A DNA stretch of 64,000 nt, from positions 42,532,001-42,596,000 of the forward strand of contig OZ231128.1 in assembly GCA_965153355.1 (NCBI GenBank), given 5' to 3'. How positions within the stretch are numbered: the stretch's first letter is position 1; each line of letters begins with the position of its first letter. The stretch comes from Flaccisagitta enflata (taxonomy: Eukaryota > Chaetognatha > Sagittoidea > Aphragmophora). Positions 31,941 through 43,080 of this stretch are shown here, in pieces. Under the pieces are notes generated by a model. The model searched no databases. It saw nothing but the letters and a program-made list of their open reading frames with translations, and had not been told where the DNA came from. The translations under genes were made by a program, and so were the position numbers.

Positions 31941-32294
31941 TTTTAGTCGCGTGCACGCGACTCTACAACCCGCTTTGTCCGTCCGTCGGTCCGTCCGTCA
32001 CACTTTACTTTTTTTTACTATAACGTCAATTCTTAGGTCATTTTAAGTCACTTTAAGTCATTTATAGTTATTCTTAGTCATTTTGAGTCATTCTAAGTCA
32101 CTTTAAGTCATTTTAAGTCATTTTAAGTTATTTTAAGTCATTTTTGGTAATTAGGTTTTTTAGTCATTTTAAGACAATTTTGGTCATTTTAGGTCAGTCT
32201 AAGTCATTGAAAGTCATTCTAAGTCATTCTAAGTCATTCTAAGTCATTCTTTGCCTGTAAGTCTCGCACGCGACTTATAGGTGTTGGCCTTGTT
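31941..32294 (-). mobile_element. HINE-like element, family i, complete, reversed
   Basis: Plus strand TTTTAGTCGCGTGCACGCGA then CTCTACAACCCGCTTTGTCC, core of ~10-bp AAGTCATTTT repeats, end GTCTCGCACGCGACTTATAG then GTGTTGGCCTTGT. It is the reverse of the layout at 6471-7397, with a core of related sequence. Confidence 0.75.
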
Positions 32295-32964
32295 TATTTT
32301 AAATGTGATGAATGAATAAATATTTTGATACATGTCAAAGAAAGCAGATACAAAAAAGCATATCAGTGAGTATAACTGTTCATCTGTGAGGGTGTTTTTA
32401 AGCATTTTAGCTCACTTAGCTCATTCAGCTTAGTTTTTTTTCTTCTGATTTTTAATGGGATAAATAAATATTTTGATGGGAGCATGTGAATACAGGAGAG
32501 CATGTCAGTGAGCATAGCTGATTGTCTGGTTGAGTGATTTTGTGCATTTTAGCTCATCTAGCATATTTGGCTCAGTCCTATTTTTCTCTGATTTTCGGTG
32601 CAATCAATACATACAATTGCTTTTGATTTGATCTAATAGAAAACAAGATTTGCAGTGACTAAAGACAAAAGCTTGGTGAAAAGTGACCAATGCTTACGAC
32701 TTTTTTCCTCACGGCGACAGCCGCCATTACTGGTACTACCTCAAAATGTTATCCTTTACCTCTGCATTGACTGATTTAAAGGGCGAATGGACAACATACC
32801 ACCATGTAAAATAAGTCGATGACAATGAGGATTACAAAAAAAACCATTTATCCATTTTAAGTCATCTAACAAAAATTGATCAAAAATTTCAAGAATCATA
32901 CATGAGATTAAATCAAAAAATCAAATTTGGAGGTGGGAAGTATGGGGGCTAGTGACTGGACAAT

Positions 32965-33300
32965 AGAGGTGGGGGAAATGCACCTTAGTCAACAGATCAA
33001 GTTGCACGTGAAGGAAATGTCATAATATGATAAGAATAGATTGTATGCCAAGTTTCAGGACCTTTGGAACAGTTTCAGCCTAGCCCTCCACTCCCCTGAT
33101 TTCCCATAGAAAATGTATAGGAATGATTTTGGCCTCAAAAGTTTCCTATCTTTTATAATGGGGCAGGAGGGGGGTGGAGGGCTAGGCTAAAACTGTTCCA
33201 AAGGCCCTGAAACTTGGCATACTATTTATTCTTATCATATTATGACATTTCCTTCATGTGCAACTTGATCTGTTGACTAAAGTGCATTTCCCCCACCTCT
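32965..33300. mobile_element. 336-bp foldback MITE with 10-bp target duplication (Mutator-like)
   Basis: Near-perfect inverted halves starting AGAGGTGGGGGAAATGCAC. The 10-bp direct repeat ACTGGACAAT flanks it exactly (32955-32964, 33301-33310). A paralogous uninterrupted target, GGCTAGTGACTGAACAATAC, is at about 27866. Target duplications of 9-11 bp are typical of MULE-type elements. Confidence 0.85.
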
Positions 33301-33309
33301 ACTGGACAA

Positions 33310-33665
33310 TACGACCTTGCAGGGGATCCGGAGCACTGTGTAGGTGAATGGCTAGTGATGAGGAGGTGATTTTGCGTGAAAGGTACTTATTTTTTTGTGG
33401 TGGTGGGATCCGGAGCACCGTGTAGGTGAATGGGTGGTAATGAGGAGGAGATTTGGGGGTGATAGGTACTTACTTTTTGTAGTGGTGGGATCCGGAGCAC
33501 TGTGTAGGTAAATGGGTGGTGAAGAGGAGGAGATTTGGGGGTGATAGGTACTTATTTTTTGTGGTGGTGGATTCCGGAGCACTGTGTAGGTGAATGGATG
33601 TTGTTGAGGAGGTGATTTGGGGGTGATAGAAACTTATTTTTTGTGGTGGCGGGATCCGGAGCACT
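33310..33665. repeat. ~82-bp tandem array, about 4.5 units
   Basis: GGGATCCGGAGCACTGTGTA recurs about every 82 bp, with GGTGATTTGGGGGTGATAG and TACTTATTTTTTGTGGTGG. A 1.5-unit relative lies at 27895-28005 within the foldback element. Confidence 0.88.
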
Positions 33666-34195
33666 GTGAAATAGAACGTTTCAGTCTTTTAGTCCTTATA
33701 TGGGCTATGTCTCTCAACTCTCAACATGGGTGTATGGATACGAAAGCCATCCAAAATCCAAATATCTTGCCTTGTCTGATGACAATAAAGTCCTGTTCTC
33801 TTTCCCGACCTCCTCATTCCTTATGTTAGAGCAATTGAACTTTTAGTATGTAAAGAGTGAAAATTGGTCAACCGCTTTATTCACAAAAATTGAGACAAAT
33901 TTCGATAGCCCTATATTTCTTGCCTTCCAATCCGTAGATCGTATTAATCATTTTCTCATTGGTTTCCCCCTCAATCTAAACGACCATTTTCGGCATAAAT
34001 TGGTACGTTCCTTTCGCGATTTTCTTCATTCTCTTATTCTCTCTTTCTTCCTTACTTTCTTTCATACTTAGTTAATTCACTTTTTTGCATTCTCTCTATT
34101 TTCCTCTCTTTCCTTTTTAGGTGCGCCATAGCACCTGTATAAGAGGCTCTGTCCCTCTGTCGGTCGGTCTGTCTTTCTGTCGGTCACGCTCGAGT

Positions 34196-34411
34196 AAACA
34201 AGTGACGCGGGGTCACAATGTCGTTGCGGACGGGAGGGCAGGGGCATCCAACCCCCATCCGCACCCTAAACCGCACTCCATACACAAACATACCTTAAAA
34301 GTTCCAAAACGCTCATTTTCCCACTTTTCAACTCGATCCTCTCTACGGACCGACCAACCGACGGACCAACGGACAAAGCCTCTTATAGAGTTGCGTGTCC
34401 GCAACTAAAAA
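34196..34411 (+). mobile_element. HINE-like element, family ii
   Basis: 5' AACAAGTGACGCGGGGTCAC then AATGTCGTTGCGGACGGGAG; 3' hairpin GTTGCGTGTCCGCAAC (34390-34405) then TAAAAA. GTCCGCAAC is the reverse complement of the 5' word GTTGCGGAC. A GACCGACCAACCGACGG run precedes the hairpin. Confidence 0.7.
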
Positions 34412-34499
34412 TCGCAAAAAATGTTTGAAATCACTTTAAAATTGATCTCGCTCGTTATCAAGATGATCGTCATTGTATTCATCATCACATTCAGTTTTA

Positions 34500-34700
34500 G
34501 ATTGGTCTGATAGAGCTAGAGATAGGTCGGATAGAGCGAGGGATTGGTCTGATAGAGCTACAGATGGGTCTCAGCGATAGGTCTGGTAGAGCCAGTGATA
34601 GGTCTCATCGCTAGGGATAGGTCTCATCGCTAGGGATAGGTCTCATCGAGCAAGGGATAGATCTCATCGAGCTAGGGATAGGTCTCATAGAGCTAGGAAT
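34500..34700. repeat. ~20-bp degenerate tandem repeat
   Basis: Copies of GGGATAGGTCTCATCGAGCTA with variants. Confidence 0.75.
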
Positions 34701-34712
34701 AGTATTAAAGAT

Positions 34713-35290
34713 AAACTAGTCATCCAAGGATCGCACATGGTCAGCGGTACCCGATGCCCTGCTGGGAGTGATCCAGTAAAGAAGCGGAGTGAGAGCAGGG
34801 CAGCGGCCTTAAAGGACCAATATCCTGTAGGACACAGGGGCAAAAATTATGTACCTCCTTCCATCCTGAAAGTGCAATTTTGGGCCTTTTGAGCAATTTT
34901 CTATGATATTCAATAAGAGTTTAGCATTAACTTAATTTCTTGTCAATTTTGTATGTTATTCAATAGGAATTTCATGATTTTATCCTTCATTTGTCAATTT
35001 TCTATGTTATTCAAAAAGAATTTCATGATTTTATCCTTCACTTGTCAATTTGCTATGTTATCCAGTTCGAATTTCGCATCTATTTGTTTTTTGCCAATTC
35101 TCCATATTATTCAATGGGAAATTAGCATTTTTTGGACTTTTTTGTAGATTTTGCATGTTATTCAATCGTAAATTTTGCATTATATCTTTTATCCATGTTA
35201 TTTAATGAGCAGCTTCGGGGGGGGGGGACGTAAGGACGTACATAATTTTTGCCCATGTGTCCAACAGGACATCGACCGCCGCTGCCCAAA
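34713..35290. mobile_element. M-family element spanning the copy A left boundary
   Basis: Left arm TCATCCAAGGATCGCACATG to GGACACAGGGGC; right arm near 35245 GCCCATGTGTCCAACAGGAC then CGCCGCTGCCC. The core is ~65-bp repeats with TTTTCTATGTTATTCAATA. Copy B of the duplication starts inside this core. Confidence 0.6.
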
Positions 35291-35393
35291 AACGCCGGCG
35301 CACCGTCTTGGCCCGCGTATCCGGCCTTGTTTTTCTCATTTCTGAACCTCCATCGCTGTTTGTCTGTTTGTGTGTGTGTGCGTGTGTGTGCGT

Positions 35394-35397
<4 letters not shown>

Positions 35398-35468
<71 letters not shown>
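35398..35468. repeat. (TC)n microsatellite in copy A
   Basis: About 70 bp; the copy B counterpart (54146-54231) is longer and has a longer GTGTGCG lead-in. Confidence 0.95.
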
Positions 35469-35470
<2 letters not shown>

Positions 35471-35726
35471 GCCTGGGCTGTACAGCTTTTTTGGGCAGTG
35501 GCCCCGAAGGGGCTATATTTCATATGCAGAAGTTTCTCCTCCTTCTCCTTATTTATTGTACCCCAATAATTTCCCATGCACTCAAGCATAGGTCAATGCT
35601 TCTAGATATAAAATGTTACAATGCAGTATCTATCAAAATCATACACGATACAAAACTATATTCATATATGATTTGCATTGTAAATTAAGTAATTGACATA
35701 ATTTAGCATTTAATGATATACGTAAG

Positions 35727-35777
35727 ATTCTTTTTTAGTCCGAATCTTACGTCGTAAGATTCGGACTAAAAAAGAAT
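35727..35777. repeat. 51-base perfect palindrome (25-bp arms), copy A
   Basis: Arms 35727-35751 and 35753-35777 are exact inverted copies around a single T. The arm contains TTTTTTAGTCCGAATCTTAC. Identical in copy B. Confidence 0.95.
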
Positions 35778-36214
35778 GATCTTGTATAATCGTATTTGAT
35801 AGAAAATTTTCAAAATTGATAACATTTATTGAGAGAACCCAATAAACTAGAAGATTACAAACCCAATATTAATATTCAGTACTGTAATACAATAGCTCAG
35901 GTCTGCTCTCTCTCTCTCTGTCATTGTCATCAACTTGATTGTGTCCAATGGTCATTACCATTGTACCCTGTCCCGTCCACGTGTCATTGCTATCATCTCG
36001 AATGTGCCATTATCAGTTGATGCATCCTTGCTATCATCCTGATTGGTCATCACCACCCTGCCATTTCTTGACAACACACCTTCCGTATAATTTCGATTTT
36101 ACGCACTTGTCATAGCCCTTGTGCCATTTTCAATTGATGCATCCTTGTTTTCATCCTGATTGGTCATCACCACCCTGCCATTTCCCAACAATGCGTCATC
36201 CCTATCATTTTAAT

Positions 36215-37160
36215 TTTGAGCATTTGTCATAGCCCTTGTTCCATTTTCATCAGATGCATCATTGCTATCATCGCCATTGGTCATCACCCCCCTGCCGTTT
36301 CCCAACAATGCGTCATCCCTATCATTTCGATTTTGAGCATTTGTCATAGCCCTTGTTCCATTTTCATCAGATGCATCATTGCTATCATCGCCATTGGTCA
36401 TCACCCCCCTGCCATTTCCCAAAATTGTCATCCCTATCACCTCGATTTTTTGCACTTATCATGGCCTTTGTTCCATTTTCATCAGATGCATCATTGCTAT
36501 CATCGCCATTGGTCATCACCCCCTTGCCATTTCCCAACAATGCGTCATCCCTATCATTTCGATTTTTTGCACTTGTCATGGCCCTTGTTCCATTTTCATC
36601 AGATGCATCATTGCTATCATCGCCATTGGTCATCAACCCCCTGCCATTTCCCAAAAATATGTCATCCCTATCACCTCGATTTTTTGCACTTATCATGGCC
36701 CTTGTTCCATTTTCATCAGATGCATCATTGCTATCATCGCCATTGGTCAACACCCCCTTGCCATTTCCCAACAATGCGTCATCCCTATCATTTCGATTTT
36801 TTGCACTTGTCATGGCCCTTGTTCCATTTTCATCAGATGCATCATTGCTATCATCGCCATTGGTCATCACCCCCCTGCCATTTCCCAAAAATATGTCATC
36901 CCTATCACCTCGATTTTTTGCACTTATCATGGCCCTTGTTCCATTTTCATCAGATGCGTCATTGCTATCATCGCCATTGGTCATCACCCCCCTGCCATTT
37001 CCCAAAAATATGTCATCCCTATCACCTCGATTTTTTGCACCTATCATGGCCCTTGTTCCATTTTCATCAGATGCATCATTGCCATCATCGCCATTGGTCA
37101 TCACCCCCCTGCTATTTCCCAACAATGCGTCATCCCTATCACCTCGATCTTTTGCTCTTG
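36215..37160 (-). repeat. 117-bp coding repeat, copy A (39 residues per unit)
   Basis: GATGCATCATTGCTATCATC recurs at 36254, 36372, 36489, 36606, 36723, 36840, 36957 and 37074, exactly 117 bp apart after the first. On the minus strand each unit reads DRDDIFLGNGRGVMTNGDD then SNDASDENGTRAMISAK. Two unit types (DALLGNGKG.. and DIFLGNGRG..) partly alternate. Confidence 0.95.
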
Positions 37161-38277
37161 TGCCATCATCCTGATTTTGTCTATTGGCCATCACCATCCT
37201 CCCATCATCCATCGAAGCATCATCCCTATCATCTCGATTATGTCCACTTATTACCATCAACGTGTCATTTCCCTTTATTGCACCATTGCCATCATCCAGA
37301 TTCTGTTTGTTGGTCCTCATCGCCCTTCCATCTTCCGTCAATACGTTTTCGCTATTTTCACCGATATGTTCTGCAAGATCATGCTCTTCGGACATTTCTT
37401 CGCATTTAAAGTGAAATCTAAACCCTGACAATATTTTTCGCAATGGACTCGATAAAAACCCGAGAATAGGGGCAAAAAAACACGGAGCCAGCTCTTTACA
37501 TGGCAGCACCAAAATGCCCATGACAAAACTCACTATGCAACAAACGCAATGAATGTAAAACAGAGTAAGCAGCTGATGATAATCCCACCCATGTTGCCCA
37601 CTTATGTATATTAAATGCTCAATCCATTGATTGTGGTTCAACAAATGACCGAGACAAAAAAGCTCGAAGCCACCCACAAGCAAATGGATGATGGCACTAC
37701 AAATGCGACCCCTGTGACAACGGGAACAAGATGAACAGAGAAATACAATGAAAAATATACCTTTGGCGAGACTCGTCAAGAACATGAGATAATAATAGGG
37801 GTTTACCAATGAGATTATGTTCTCATCATGGGTCGCAAATCTCCAGGGGAGCGTGCTCGCTGGGGAGCTTGCTCGGCACGCAATTTTTTTTAGGCATCAC
37901 AGTGACTCAGAATATCACCCACTTCTCACAAAAATCCCTCAGTTTTAAGGAAAATGGCCTCAAATTAATTTCTAGCGTTCCGCACCAAAGCTATTGATAC
38001 AGGGAAGAACTTTTTTTTCAAAAAAAAAAATTTTTCTCTGTTGTTCTTGATTTAAGGTAGATCTCTCTGATTACGCGATTTCCAACATATTTCTTACGTC
38101 ATTTTCATTTTTTTAACTCTATAAGAGTCTTTGTCTGTCCATCCGTCTGTCTATGGTCCATCTGTCTGTCTATGGATACAGTGGTGTAAAGAAAAGGGAC
38201 CTTTGGGATTTCTATGGAGCCAGAGGTCCGTTGTTGGGTTGGAAAAAAAGAAATGGAGAAAAAAAGAAAGGAAGAAG

Positions 38278-38394
38278 AAGGATACACGGCTACCCTAGTT
38301 GCGTGCAGGTGGGCAGGGGCAGTGATGGCGAAGGTCACTGGAGCATTTTGGCAGGAGCGGTGGGCTCAAAGATGTGTAGCACGCGACTAAAAAG
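38278..38394 (+). mobile_element. Short HINE-like element, family i
   Basis: AGGATACACGGCTACCCTAG then TTGCGTGCAGGTGGGCAG, ending TGTAGCACGCGACTAAAAAG. About 115 bp, with part of the 3' hairpin lost. Confidence 0.55.
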
Positions 38395-38573
38395 AAAACA
38401 GAATAACTAACAGAAGAAAGAGGAAAACAAATAACACAGAGTTACAATATTGTCGCGGACAGATGGGAAGGGGCCTGCAGCCGTCTAACAACAAAATACA
38501 CAGGATGCATCTAACATGATAACAATGCCAAATACACCACTACTGAAGTCGCTGGTGGGGGCAGGGGCAGTGA

Positions 38574-39325
38574 TAAATTACTCATCCAAGGATCGCACAT
38601 GGTCAGCGGTATCCAGTGCCCTGCTTTGAGCGATCAAAATTCAAGTGAAGTAGTGGCGTGAGGGCAGGGCAGCGGCCCAAAAGGGCCGATGTCCTGTAGA
38701 ACACAGGGGGGAATTTCTAGACGTCCTGAGGGGGAATATATCAAGCCTAAGGGGTAATTCAAGGATTTGAGGTCTGGAGGAAAGATTTTAGGCCTGAAGA
38801 TTAGATTTGAGGTCTAGGGGCAGGCTAGAGGCATCAGGGGTAGATTTGAGGCCTGGAGGGCTGATTTGAGGCCTGGAGGGCTGATTTAAGGCCTGAAATG
38901 CTGATTTGAGGTCTGGAGAGCAGATTCGATGCCTGGAGAGCTGATTTGAGGCCCAGAGGGCTGATTTGAGGCCTTGAAAGCTAATTTGAGGCCTGAAGAG
39001 CTGATTTAATGCTTGAAGTCCTGATGTGAGGCCCAAAGGGCTAATTTGAGGGCCTAAATCAGGCCTGAGAGTGAGAATTTGAGGGGAAATGGAAGGACGG
39101 ATGGAAAGACAGACAGATATCTGGATATCTGAATTCCCCCATGTCCTACAGGACATCTGCCCTTCAGAGCCGCTGCCCAAAAAGGCTGACCAAGCATTTA
39201 GGCAGGAGCAGCTATGAAAAGAAGCCTAAAAACGTTGAAACAGCCAAGGGGGACCAACTGACTGACCAACCAACAGACCAACCAACATAGCAGGTATTTG
39301 AGTCGCACAGTACGCAACTAAAGAC
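38574..39325 (+). mobile_element. M element followed by a family i 3' end
   Basis: ATTACTCATCCAAGGATCGC to GGGGGGAATTTCTAGACGTC (left arm), ~20-bp GATTTGAGGCCTGGAGGGC repeats, inverted arm to 39182, then GACTGACCAACCAACAGACC, GAGTCGCACAGTACGCAACT, AAAG. This suggests the M block again sits inside a family i shell. Confidence 0.65.
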
Positions 39326-39638
39326 TAAAAGTTACCCTTTGTTTGGACGCTTAAATCTTTTAGGACACTGATCGGGGATGAAAGCCCTAAAAATCCTTAC
39401 TCTCCTATGCCGCTGAGTATGAGTGTGGGGGTGAGTCGGGGTAAGGATAGGGGTTGGAGGCCCCTGCCCGCCCATCTACAACAACATTGTTTCCCCGCAT
39501 CACTTGTTTATCATCATTATTATCATCATTACCATCATCATCACCATTAACATTACCATCATCATCTGTCTCTCCATCTTTGTCTCTCCGTCTGTGTCTC
39601 CGTCTGTTTCTGTCTCTCCGTCATAGTCTGTGTCTCTG

Positions 39639-39743
<105 letters not shown>

Positions 39744-40987
39744 TCTTGTACAAAAAAGTTTATTTTGTCGGCTCTAGATTTTTATCAAAAATAAAATTCA
39801 GGGAATTATTGTTGCACAATAAAGATGCTATTAATGAGTATTAAGAAGAGGGTGTTCACCTTGGTATCTCTATCAGTTTGAGCTGATTAGCTGGTTTGTT
39901 GGTCTTCCACTCTGTTTGTCAGCTGTGCTTGAGCTGAAAAGTTTCAAAGACAGAAAGCGGGCCTTTATGCAATTGAATCAATAGAGCAAATATGGTAACT
40001 GACCCTGCCCACGTGGCTCATTCTGTCAAATATCACTGCTCCTGTCCAGCTTCAAAAAGATTGCAAAGAATGCATGAATGCATGAATGCACAAAGAATGC
40101 ACTGATTTTAAAGAAAACACCATCATGCATTAGTGGGAAGAGAGAGTTTTACCAATACATCTCTAGCTGGGCAGGCTCAGCGATATAGCCCATGTCGAGG
40201 GTAAACAAAACACTTGGGCAGGGGCAGTGAGGCTAAAATAAGTGACAATTGGATGAACATCCAACCGTTGCTGTAATAAACTGTAAATGAGGTTAAATGC
40301 AAAAAAGTCGCATTTCAGTGTTTTTCAGAATTCCAACAACAACAACCACCTTAGGCACCTTGGTGCGGAACGCTAGAAATTGATCTGAGGTCATTTTCCT
40401 TGAGACTGAAGGATTTTTGTGAAAAGTAGGTGATATTCTGAGTCACTGCGATGCCCAGAAAAATTTGTGTGCCGAGCAAGCCCCCCAGTGCTCGCGATGA
40501 AACTCGAAGTTGCGTAAAGAAAGATGGGAATCAAAGAGGCGGCGGTGGGATGACGATCACTGATGAAATTCTTCCGCCGGTGAAGAACAACGAAGTGTAA
40601 CACGGACTGACCGCAGACCAACGTCGATGTCAAAACGGAAACATTTTGATAAACAGCTGTTATAGTCCGATCTAGGAAGAGAGTATTCATTGCATACCAT
40701 TGAGTCGCGGCTTGAGGAAGCGATTCCATCGTAGTTTCAATCATCAAAAAAATGGACGATAACAGCTTTATTCTGCGGTTAAGGTAAATGATTTGTAAAA
40801 AAATTCCAAATTTTTGATTTGACTTTTTGAGACGTGTCGGGGTGGTTGGGGAAAAAATTGGATATGTGAGTTAAATCCAAAATCAATTTTTTGATCTGTC
40901 CTTGCATCCCTATGAGAGGTTGTGTCCGTTGGTCGGTCAATCTGTCATGCAAACGTTTAAATCGCGAAATCTGAGGCATTTTCTTCC

Positions 40988-41193
40988 AACAAGGCCGGAT
41001 ACACGGCTACCAAAGTCGCGTGCGGGTGGGCAGTGGAAGTGATGAAATATGCTAACTTAAGCATTTGGGCAGGAGCAGTGATGCAAAAGACGCCCGGCAA
41101 CGCTGAAAATGCTAAAAAAACAAATAATGACCGACCGACCATCCAAATGACCAACATAGCGGGTTGTAGAGTCGCGAGCACGCGACTAAAAAG
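40988..41193 (+). mobile_element. HINE-like element, family i, copy A (206 bp, complete)
   Basis: Starts AACAAGGCCGGATACACGGC, TACCAAAGTCGCGTGCGGGT; ends GTCGCGAGCACGCGAC (41171-41186) TAAAAAG. Present at the same place in copy B (56642-56849), so it predates the duplication. The best reference copy of the family in this window. Confidence 0.78.
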
Positions 41194-41519
41194 CAGCACC
41201 GATGTACTCATTCACTCATTCTATCACTAAATCATTCATTCATGAGCAATGTTGATTCATAAAAAAACATTCATTAAAAAAAACCCGTTCATTCATAGAG
41301 GAGGCATTATCAGCCTACTTGGCCTGATTGGCCTTGTGCCTGGGGGAAGGGGGCACTTTAAAAAAATACTGCTAAAACATCATTTTTGATTTTAGTACTG
41401 TTGCGGATGTGGGGTGCAGGGGGGGGGGGAGAGCAGAGATAAAAAATACCTGTTTTTACATAATAGTGTCAGGGACGAATGGACCGACGAAAAATAAAAA
41501 TGACTTGTCCAAAACTCAC

Positions 41520-41768
41520 TTGACCAGGTCCTCGGTGGCATTGTCTCCATTGCAAATTAAGAGATAAGCACCAAAAATGTTGGTGACAACCGGCGCTAAC
41601 AAAATCGGCGCGGATAAACAAAGGAGGACGCGTAGTGGAACCCCGAATGGCCGCAGACAGGAATCTCCTTTGCAAAGAAGGACGATCACAGTGATCATCT
41701 GGATGAAACCGCAGAGACTGATCCAGGTAGTGGTCAAAATGAAATGCAGCGTATTGTAAAAATAAGGG
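41520..41768 (-). pseudogene. XK-related-like exon 2, copy A
   Basis: Acceptor CTGTTCAG at 41769, donor AA|GTGAGT at 41519. Encodes FYNTLHFILTTTWISLCGF, then hydrophobic segments to NGDNATEDLV. Intact on its own, but the gene is broken downstream. Confidence 0.8.
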
Positions 41769-41949
41769 CTGAACAGGGAATAAGTTGTCACCAAGTTGAC
41801 ATCAAGAATTTTATTTTGCGTTGGGGTTTTCAGTTACAAATTTTTGTCTAGATTCAAATAGAGATATCACACACGGTTTTCTCATGCACTGTCGGTCAAG
41901 TAGTTTAGCTTCATTGTTTCGAAAATCATACAATTTTTTACCTTAAGTA

Positions 41950-42555
41950 CTATCTTCGCCAAAAGAAACGCGACACCCTGGCAATGATATAATTTATTGA
42001 CCACACTCTTACAAAATTTAATAATCAATAAAGTTTGGAGGACAAGTAAGTTTTTTTTATCGGAAATAAACGAGACTTTTAATCTAAAATGCAATTTGTG
42101 TTGCATTTCTTTATTAACAGAGGCAATAACCTTTTCTCATTTGTCCACAGTTCTTGCCAGCCTATGATTTTTGGTAAAGGTTTACTCTTTTGCTTGCCAT
42201 TTCTAAACGGCTTGAGTTAGAGAATCCAGATTGCGCACACCTTTGAGATTTTTAAATGTAGATTAATTTGCTTTTTTGGAAAAAATATTTAGCTTCTCCA
42301 GAAGCTAAGATAACAAAAGTTTAAGTTGTATGAAATTCAACCCATTCTTTTGTTTCACTAGATTTTATCAATTCTGAAAATGATTATTTTCCTTCTTCTG
42401 CTTGCCTGCTTGCCGCTTTATGATACAGTGACCAGATTGGACCAATTTTGAAGATCTTTTGAAGAAGATTAATTTTTTTTTCTTTAAATATCTAGCTTCT
42501 TTAGAAGCTAAGATATTCTAGATAGAAGGTGTCGCGTTTCTTTTGGCGAAGATAG
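41950..42555. mobile_element. 606-bp element with perfect 28-bp TIRs and TA duplication, copy A only
   Basis: TIR CTATCTTCGCCAAAAGAAAC then GCGACACC, identical at both ends. TA at 41948-49 and 42556-57; copy B has the empty site CTTACGTAGGGATTTC at about 57610. Tc1/mariner-type MITE, no transposase; internal CTAGCTTCTTTAGAAGCTA-type short palindromes. Confidence 0.9.
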
Positions 42556-42585
42556 TAGGGATTTCAAAAGGAAAATAGTCGCAAA

Positions 42586-43080
42586 AGCGTCAAATTGTCA
42601 GCGCTACCCATGCCCTACCTAAGTAGGTTGTGATTGTAGTTGAGGGAGGGAGCAGGGCCGTGGCCCCGAAGGAGCCGATGACCTATGAGATCACACTTGA
42701 GGAAATTTCTCGTAGTGGTTGGGATTTGGGCCTTTGGGCTGAGAGATTGGTCCTAGGGCTGGGATGTTGAGTGTCGGGCTGAGATTTGGGCCTTAGGGCT
42801 GGATTTTGTTCTTGAGGCTAGGATTTGGGCCATGAGGCCGGGATTAAGGCCTTATGGCTGAATTTTGGACCTCAGGCCTGGATTTAATGCTTGAGCCTCT
42901 AGTTGAGGCTGGTTCAGGCTCAGATTTTGGCCCCGAAGCTGGAATATGGACTTCCAATCTGGAATTTGGGAAGAATTTTGGGAGAATTCGGGGAGAATTT
43001 GGGGAGAATTTGGCAGAACTAACGAAACTTTGGTCTCAAAGGAGAAATTCCCCCATGGTTGAAAGCATAAGTCATTGGAC
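42586..43080. mobile_element. M-type element, subfamily 2, copy A
   Basis: AATAGTCGCAAAAGCGTCAA, CAGCGCTACCCATGCCCTAC, AGGGCCGTGGCCCCGAAGGA, then ~20-bp GGGATTTGGGCC..GAGGCT repeats, ending AATTCCCCCATGGTTGAAAG. The counterpart is at 57634-58145. Confidence 0.7.

Noticed and set aside
36216-37428. Plus-strand frames of 270-400 codons (HWSSPPCHFP repeats)
   Set aside because: The 117-bp unit is divisible by three and stop-free in all three plus frames. The minus frame continues a conserved membrane protein and crosses the same repeat in frame, so the plus frames are shadows.
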